This document shows positions 5,577 through 9,035 of a DNA stretch of 9,035 nt, piece by piece. The stretch covers positions 1 to 9,035 of the forward strand of contig JAFCBW010000049.1 of NCBI GenBank assembly GCA_017610525.1, given 5' to 3'. Below the pieces are notes generated by a model. It searched no databases, had not been told where the DNA came from, and was given only the letters and a program-made list of their open reading frames with translations. The position numbers and the translations under genes were made by a program. Position 1 is the stretch's first letter, and each line of letters starts with the position of its first letter. The stretch comes from Candidatus Nanohalarchaeota archaeon. Its GTDB lineage: Archaea > EX4484-52 > B79-G9.

Positions 5577-5603
5577 GTAATACAAGGTAATACAATGTAA
5601 TAC
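5577..5603 (+). repeat. Three GTAATAC repeats at 10-bp spacing (unit 2)
   Basis: GTAATAC occurs at 5577-5583, 5587-5593 and 5597-5603, each starting exactly ten bases after the previous one. Unit 1 has two such copies. The last copy ends nine bases before GGTGAT at 5612, almost the same distance as in unit 1, whereas its distance from the TATA box differs by a few bases. The repeats therefore seem tied to the RNA rather than to the promoter. Confidence 0.6.
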
Positions 5604-5610
5604 GCTTGAG

Positions 5611-5749
5611 GGGTGATAGACACTATATAAAAATATAATGAAAGTAAAAAAAAGATGGACCCGGGATGTGAGTGTGTAATGTCCGTGGAGCAAATCTACA
5701 TTAGAATTTGACTGATTGCGCCAACTCGCCCGGGTCCGGAATATCATCT
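5611..5749 (+). ncRNA. Structured non-coding RNA, copy 2 (paralogue of copy 1)
   Basis: It has the same architecture as copy 1. P1 pairs 5611-5618 (GGGTGATA) with 5742-5749, including two G-U pairs. P2 is a perfect 9-bp stem, GGACCCGGG 5657-5665 with 5729-5737. P3 pairs 5670-5680 with 5715-5721 and 5724-5727, bulging two bases. P4 is GTGGA 5685-5689 with TCTAC 5695-5699 around GCAAA. The stretch ATGTCCGTGGA (5679-5689) and the loop bases CAAAT are identical in both copies. The A-rich strand between P1 and P2 is 38 nt here against 32 in copy 1. The T-rich TTTCTTTGGTTTTTTG after 5750 could terminate the transcript. No open frame is conserved between the two copies, so an RNA product is favoured. 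Function unknown. Confidence 0.75.
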
Positions 5750-5754
5750 GTTTC

Positions 5755-5767
5755 TTTGGTTTTTTGT
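5755..5767 (+). terminator. T-rich tract after RNA copy 2
   Basis: TTTGGTTTTTTGT lies directly behind the closing stem of copy 2 and can act as an archaeal U-tract terminator. A version with one more T, TTTGGTTTTTTTGT, occurs upstream of each RNA unit at 5034-5047 and 5498-5511. The element therefore recurs three times around the two RNAs. Confidence 0.45.
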
Positions 5768-5819
5768 GGGGGTTTAATTGTTTTTGTGAGAAGTGTTTTG
5801 CGCGTGTGCTTGTTTATTA

Positions 5820-6401
5820 TTATAATTTTACTGTGAGTTCACGGATGCGCTCGTGGATCTCGTATTTGGGTTTTGTGCCGTCGAGAATTATTATGTCCAA
5901 GGGGAGATTTTCTTTTAGGGAGAGGTATGAGCGGCGCAGCTTGCGCTGGAAGTCTTCGTTTTCGAATATGACTTTGGTCTTTCCGCGGCGTTTTGTGAAT
6001 TCTTCGGGAGGGATGTCGAGGATGAATACGATGTCGGGTTTTTCTACGTAGCGGTTGAGTTCTTTTACCCAGTCGTACCTGCAGCCCTGAAGGGGCTGGT
6101 ATGCGAGGGATGAGAGGTATGAGCGGTCTGCGATTATATAGTCGTATTTTTCTTTTGCGTATTTTAGGTTCTGGTCGTAGGATAGCATGCGGTCGAGTGC
6201 GAATGCCAAGGCGGTTGTCTCGGGGCGGGATGCGGTTGATTTTATCATCTGCTGTATGTGTTTTCCGATGGGGCTTGCGGAGGGTTCTATGTTGTGGTAG
6301 ACTTTGAATTTGTGGTTTTTCAGGAAGTCGATGAGGAGTTTTGCCTGGGTGGTTTTGCCTGAGCCATCCATGCCTTCTATCACTATGTATGGTGCGGTCA
6401 T
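5820..6401 (-). CDS. tmk: Thymidylate kinase (dTMP kinase)
   Basis: This enzyme phosphorylates dTMP to dTDP with ATP, an essential step of dTTP synthesis in the cytoplasm. The 193-residue product has the P-loop GMDGSGKTT at 10-18, an EPSASPIGK segment at 39-47 in the place of the family's EPGG-T-P-G loop, FALDRML at 67-73 with the dTMP-contacting Arg, and ADRS at 91-94 in the DR(Y/S/H) position. A basic lid, KRRGKTK, is at 137-143. Length is normal for the family. An in-frame ATG at 6464 would add 21 residues (MSDHSKPQSININTP and on). That extension runs through the TATA-like element at 6437-6425 and precedes the conserved beta strand, so I place the start at 6401. The gene is divergent from hel308 and convergent with the RNA region. 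Confidence 0.92.
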   Translation of the reverse strand: MTAPYIVIEGMDGSGKTTQAKLLIDFLKNHKFKVYHNIEPSASPIGKHIQQMIKSTASRPETTALAFALDRMLSYDQNLKYAKEKYDYIIADRSYLSSLAYQPLQGCRYDWVKELNRYVEKPDIVFILDIPPEEFTKRRGKTKVIFENEDFQRKLRRSYLSLKENLPLDIIILDGTKPKYEIHERIRELTVKL

Positions 6402-6424
6402 GGGTATGTTTTTGGTTTTTGGTG

Positions 6425-6437
6425 TATTAATATTTAT
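6425..6437 (-). promoter_or_regulatory. TATA box of thymidylate kinase
   Basis: On the minus strand, ATAAATATTAATA is centred about 30 bases upstream of the ATG at 6401. This predicts a leaderless or nearly leaderless mRNA and argues against the longer reading frame that starts at 6464. Confidence 0.5.
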
Positions 6438-6493
6438 GGATTGGGGTTTTGAATGGTCACTCATCTTGATCTTAAATGAGAGTAGAAAAGAAG

Positions 6494-6502
6494 TTAAATT
6501 AA
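6494..6502 (+). promoter_or_regulatory. TATA box of hel308
   Basis: TTAAATTAA starts 27 bases upstream of the ATG at 6521, the spacing expected for a leaderless transcript. The purine-rich GAAAAGAAG just before it is compatible with a BRE element. This favours ATG 6521 over the GTG at 6512. Confidence 0.5.
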
Positions 6503-6520
6503 TGCGCGGAAGTGGGTGTT

Positions 6521-8761
6521 ATGAATACTGCGCATGATGATGAATTTATGGATGTTTCGGAGGTTGTTAAGTTCGGGATTCCTTCTAAGGTTGTTTCGGT
6601 TTTTGAGAAGGAGGGGATTACCCGCTTTAACCCGCCGCAGAAGATGGCTATAGATTCGGGGCTGCTTGATGGCAAGAATATGGTTGTTGCGTGCCCTACG
6701 GCTTCTGGGAAGACCATCATTGCTGAGCTTGCTATTGTGAATACTGTGCTTAATCTTCACAAGAAGGCGGTTTATATTGTGCCGCTTAAGGCGCTTGGGA
6801 GTGAGAAGTATAGGGAGTTCAAGGAGAAGTACGAGGGGATGGGGATCAAGGTTGCGCTTTCTATGGGAGGGCATGATTCCAAGGAGATGTGGCTTGCGGA
6901 GTATGATGTGATCATTGTTACGTGCGAGAAGCTTGATAGTCTCATACGGCATGGGATTGATTGGGTGCGCGATATCGGGCTTGTGGTGTGTGATGAGATC
7001 CATCTTTTGAATGATGTTTCGAGGGGACCTACTTTGGAGGTCACTATTACGAGGCTGCGGGATCTGGTCCTGTTCCAGATTCTTGGGCTGTCGGCTACTA
7101 TCAGTAATAGTGATGAGCTTTCGGGGTGGCTTTCGGCTTCGCTTGTGAAGTCAGATTACAGGCCGGTTGAGCTTGCGGTCGGGGCTTATTATGATTGTAA
7201 GATGTATTTTGATGGGAGAGAGCAGGAGGTAGGCAGGAGGAGTGATAGCCTGCTTGCGCTGATCGAGTATATTGTGGGTTCGGGGAAGCAGGCGATTGTG
7301 TTTGTCAATTCGAGGCCGAGTGCGGAGAGCCAGGCTGAGAAGGCGGGGACGGTTACGAAGAAATATTCCAAGGGGATGGATAAGGTTTCTTCTTCTGTGC
7401 TTTCGGCTATTTCGCAGCCTACCAAGCAGTGCCGGAGGCTTTCGAGGATTGTTTCAGATGGCGCTGCGTTTCATCATGCGGGGCTTGCGCCTAAGCAGAA
7501 GGATATTGTTGAGGAGAATTTTAAGAATGGGAAGATTAAGGTTATTTGCGCTACGCCTACGCTTGCGGCAGGGGTGAACCTTCCTGCGGCTTATGTTGTT
7601 GTGAGGGATCTTTCCCGGTATATGGGGGGGTATGGGATGCGACCTATTCCGGTGCTTGAGTTTCAGCAGATGGCGGGGCGGGCGGGGAGACCGAAGTATG
7701 ATGATAAGGGTGTTGCGCTTGCGTGTGCCAAGAGTGAGTATGATGTCGATCGGGTGATGGATGAGTATGTCAATGCGGATTGTGAGAAGATTTTTTCGAA
7801 GCTTTCTTTGGAGCCTGTTTTGCGCTCGCATATCCTTTCTTTGATTGCTACGGGGCATGTGTATAGTGATAAGCAGTTGATGGATTTTATGGAGAAGACG
7901 TTTTATGCGTTCCAGTATAATGATCTTTTTGAGCTTAAACGTAATGTTGGTACAGTTGTTGATATGCTCGGTGATTATAAGCTGGTTGAGTGGAGTGAGG
8001 AGGGGGATATCTCTAGCCCGTCGCTTTTCCAGAGTGCGGATTCTTATCATGCGGTGCGGAAGATGCGTGCGACTGCGCTTGGGAGGCGGGTTGCTGAGCT
8101 TTATGTTGATCCTGTGACTGCGTGGCTTTTTGTGCATGCGATTAGAAAATGTGCTTCTGTGAGGGTTTCTGAGATTGGGCTTTTGCATCTTGTGTGTTCT
8201 GCGCTTGAGATGAGGCCGCGGCTCCGGGTGGGTAAGGGGGATTATGAGTGGATTTATGAGGAGTGTGAGAAGGTTTCGGGGAGGCTGATTGTGCCTGATT
8301 TTGCGCGGGCGGATGAGGGGGTGTTTTTGGAGGCTTTTAAGACTGCTTCTGCGCTTGGGGCGTGGATTGATGAGGGGTCGGAGGATTTTTTGATGGAGAG
8401 GTTTCGGATGAGCCCGGGGGAGCTTCGGGCGAAGCTTGATAATTGCGACTGGCTGCTTTATGCGGTTTCTGAGATTGGGTTTATTTGCGGTTCTGAGGGG
8501 CTGCGGGGGGTTATTGATGAGCTTCGGGTCCGGCTGAAGTATGGGGTTCGTGCGGAGTTGAGGGAGCTTGTGCGGATTCGGGGGATTGGGAGGGTTAAGG
8601 CGCGCGCGCTTTTTAAAATCGGGGTAACGGATTTGAGTTCGGTTCGTGGGGTTGCGTTTGCGGAGATTTCTAAGGCGGTTGGGGAGAAGACGGCTGAGGC
8701 GCTTAAGAAGAAGGTTGGGGAGGATGTTACCCAACTGAAGGAGCAGAGGCGGTTCGGGTGA
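6521..8761 (+). CDS. hel308: Hel308-type superfamily 2 DNA helicase
   Basis: Archaeal Hel308 is a 3'-5' DNA helicase acting at stalled forks and in recombination. All core motifs are visible in the 746-residue product (numbered from ATG 6521): Q motif FNPPQK about 36-41, Walker A CPTASGKT 58-65, Ia PLKALGSEKY 88-97, DEIH 158-161, motif III LGLSATISN 188-196, motif IV VFVNSRPSAE 260-269, motif V ATPTLAAGVNLP 344-355, and motif VI QMAGRAGRP 383-391. The middle C-terminal part fits the winged-helix and ratchet domains. The last 65 residues carry a helix-hairpin-helix (RIRGIGRVKARALF), as in Hel308 domain V. The length is slightly above the usual ~700. A GTG at 6512 could add three residues. The codons are strongly G/T-ending. 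No frameshift or missing motif was found. Confidence 0.95.
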   Translation: MNTAHDDEFMDVSEVVKFGIPSKVVSVFEKEGITRFNPPQKMAIDSGLLDGKNMVVACPTASGKTIIAELAIVNTVLNLHKKAVYIVPLKALGSEKYREFKEKYEGMGIKVALSMGGHDSKEMWLAEYDVIIVTCEKLDSLIRHGIDWVRDIGLVVCDEIHLLNDVSRGPTLEVTITRLRDLVLFQILGLSATISNSDELSGWLSASLVKSDYRPVELAVGAYYDCKMYFDGREQEVGRRSDSLLALIEYIVGSGKQAIVFVNSRPSAESQAEKAGTVTKKYSKGMDKVSSSVLSAISQPTKQCRRLSRIVSDGAAFHHAGLAPKQKDIVEENFKNGKIKVICATPTLAAGVNLPAAYVVVRDLSRYMGGYGMRPIPVLEFQQMAGRAGRPKYDDKGVALACAKSEYDVDRVMDEYVNADCEKIFSKLSLEPVLRSHILSLIATGHVYSDKQLMDFMEKTFYAFQYNDLFELKRNVGTVVDMLGDYKLVEWSEEGDISSPSLFQSADSYHAVRKMRATALGRRVAELYVDPVTAWLFVHAIRKCASVRVSEIGLLHLVCSALEMRPRLRVGKGDYEWIYEECEKVSGRLIVPDFARADEGVFLEAFKTASALGAWIDEGSEDFLMERFRMSPGELRAKLDNCDWLLYAVSEIGFICGSEGLRGVIDELRVRLKYGVRAELRELVRIRGIGRVKARALFKIGVTDLSSVRGVAFAEISKAVGEKTAEALKKKVGEDVTQLKEQRRFG

Positions 8762-8764
8762 GGG

Positions 8765-8998
8765 TTATTTTTTTAGTAATTTTTCAAATTCATTTCTTTT
8801 CAGACCAGCTTGTCTGATAATTACAATAAGAGTTCCAGTATCTATTTCATTATGATTGGGCACAACCACTGCTTTTTTTGTGTCAGAAGTTTCTTTTGTG
8901 AGAATGATATGACTTCCCTTTTGCCTCACTGGTTCAAAGCCAATAAGCTTCAGGATTTTGATGATTTTATGCCCTGATAGGACCGGCAATTTTCCCAT
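8765..8998 (-). CDS. hicA: HicA-type mRNA interferase toxin
   Basis: The 77-residue protein matches the HicA (YcfA) family: a small dsRBD-like fold that cleaves mRNA and is neutralised by HicB. Visible features are the N-terminal helix LSGHKIIKILKLIGF at 7-21, the catalytic His30 in KGSHIIL, the strand VVVPNH at 44-49 and the C-terminal GTLIVIIRQAG helix at 55-65 followed by the FEKLL end. The start at ATG 8998 is set by a strong ribosome-binding motif, GAGGTG at 9011-9006, seven bases upstream; a TTG at 9013 would put the motif inside the gene. The partner antitoxin is not downstream (hel308 is convergent, 3 bases away), so it must lie upstream beyond the right edge or be absent. Composition lacks the G+T skew of hel308, consistent with a mobile toxin-antitoxin cassette. 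Confidence 0.88.
   Translation of the reverse strand: MGKLPVLSGHKIIKILKLIGFEPVRQKGSHIILTKETSDTKKAVVVPNHNEIDTGTLIVIIRQAGLKRNEFEKLLKK
8768..8784 (+). terminator. T-rich tracts after hel308
   Basis: A run of seven T (8768-8774) and one of five T (8780-8784) follow the hel308 stop and could terminate its transcript. They lie within the last codons (Lys-rich end) of the convergent hicA gene, so the two 3' ends are interlocked. Confidence 0.35.
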
Positions 8999-9005
8999 GT
9001 TCAGG

Positions 9006-9011
9006 CACCTC
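9006..9011 (-). promoter_or_regulatory. Ribosome-binding motif of hicA
   Basis: Minus-strand GAGGTG lies seven bases before ATG 8998. A ribosome-binding site rather than a leaderless start implies that hicA is an internal gene of an operon that begins outside the window, as expected behind an antitoxin gene. One other frame stays open from 9035 to a TAA at 8969-8967 and overlaps the hicA start, but it is too short to identify. Confidence 0.55.
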
Positions 9012-9035
9012 AAAGTGAGCTATAATTGTGTCTTC

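Larger units (their letters stand above)
4951..5819. other. Long stretch without a protein gene, holding two paralogous RNA units
   Basis: Between the membrane-protein stop and the convergent thymidylate kinase stop no convincing protein gene is seen. The stretch holds two similar promoter-plus-RNA units (about 5025-5295 and 5484-5750). They are separated by a G/T-rich spacer (about 5296-5480), for which I see no assigned function. The longest open frame in the spacer is 37 codons (5372-5485), without a convincing ribosome-binding site. Confidence 0.7.

Noticed and set aside
5577..5603. GGTAATAC matches the conserved 530-loop segment of 16S rRNA
   Set aside because: The match is only eight bases. 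The repeat unit GTAATAC with 10-bp phasing explains it better, and no other rRNA similarity was seen nearby.
5157..5749. CRISPR array or transposon-guide RNA
   Set aside because: The two units are about 450 bases apart with diverged sequence and no spacer pattern. No cas, tnpB, iscB or transposase gene is present.
6402..6464. N-terminal extension of thymidylate kinase starting at ATG 6464
   Set aside because: The 21 residues have no family counterpart and are encoded across the TATA-like element that fits a leaderless start at 6401.
7454..8734. 426-codon open frame antisense to hel308
   Set aside because: It is an Arg/Pro/Leu/Asn-rich shadow produced by the strong G+T codon bias of hel308, which has all its motifs on the plus strand.
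8967..9035. Open frame running in from the right edge (EDTIIAHFEVPEHG...) as the end of hicB
   Set aside because: Only 22 codons are visible and they match no HicB C-terminus that I can recall. A TAG in the hicA frame (9022-9020) or a TGA (9012-9010) could equally end the upstream gene.

Overview
The window is archaeal. Evidence: a separate-subunit pyruvate:ferredoxin oxidoreductase operon in the order porC-porD-porA-porB, a full-length Hel308-type repair helicase, AT-rich TATA-like boxes about 25-35 bases upstream of several start codons (leaderless-style starts), and GGTGAT/GAGGTG ribosome-binding motifs. I cannot fix the lineage. The combination fits a euryarchaeal or DPANN-type genome, but that is inference.

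Layout. At 1-182 (-) is the 5' part of a small membrane-anchored, possibly pilin-like protein that runs off the left edge. At 387-1127 (+) is an acylphosphatase domain fused to a coiled coil that contains a fresh 21-bp tandem repeat. At 4039-1210 (-) is the por operon. Its last gene, porB, has lost its reading frame near the 3' end: an in-frame stop at 1341 precedes a recognisable PorB tail in another frame, and a short conserved segment is missing between them. At 4063-4950 (+), divergent from porC, is an unrecognised polytopic membrane protein. At 5820-6401 (-) is thymidylate kinase. Divergent from it at 6521-8761 (+) is hel308. At 8998-8765 (-), convergent with hel308 and 3 bases from it, is a HicA-type toxin whose antitoxin would lie beyond the right edge.

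The 870-base stretch 4951-5819 holds no convincing protein gene. It holds two diverged copies of one transcription unit, which is the most interesting content of the window. Each copy has the same T-rich upstream element, the same 13-base TATA motif, GTAATAC repeats spaced exactly 10 bp, and then a ~138-nt RNA with a shared fold. The fold has a closing stem, an A-rich one-sided loop, a long G/C-rich stem, a second stem, a GUCC internal loop and an apical hairpin. The helices stay paired although their sequences differ between the copies, which supports a real structured RNA. I do not recognise the family.

Between about 1.2 and 8.76 kb the plus strand is rich in G and T whichever strand is coding. 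Minus-strand genes use A/C-ending codons and plus-strand genes use G/T-ending codons. The two flanks, carrying the acylphosphatase fusion and hicA, lack this skew and look compositionally distinct.
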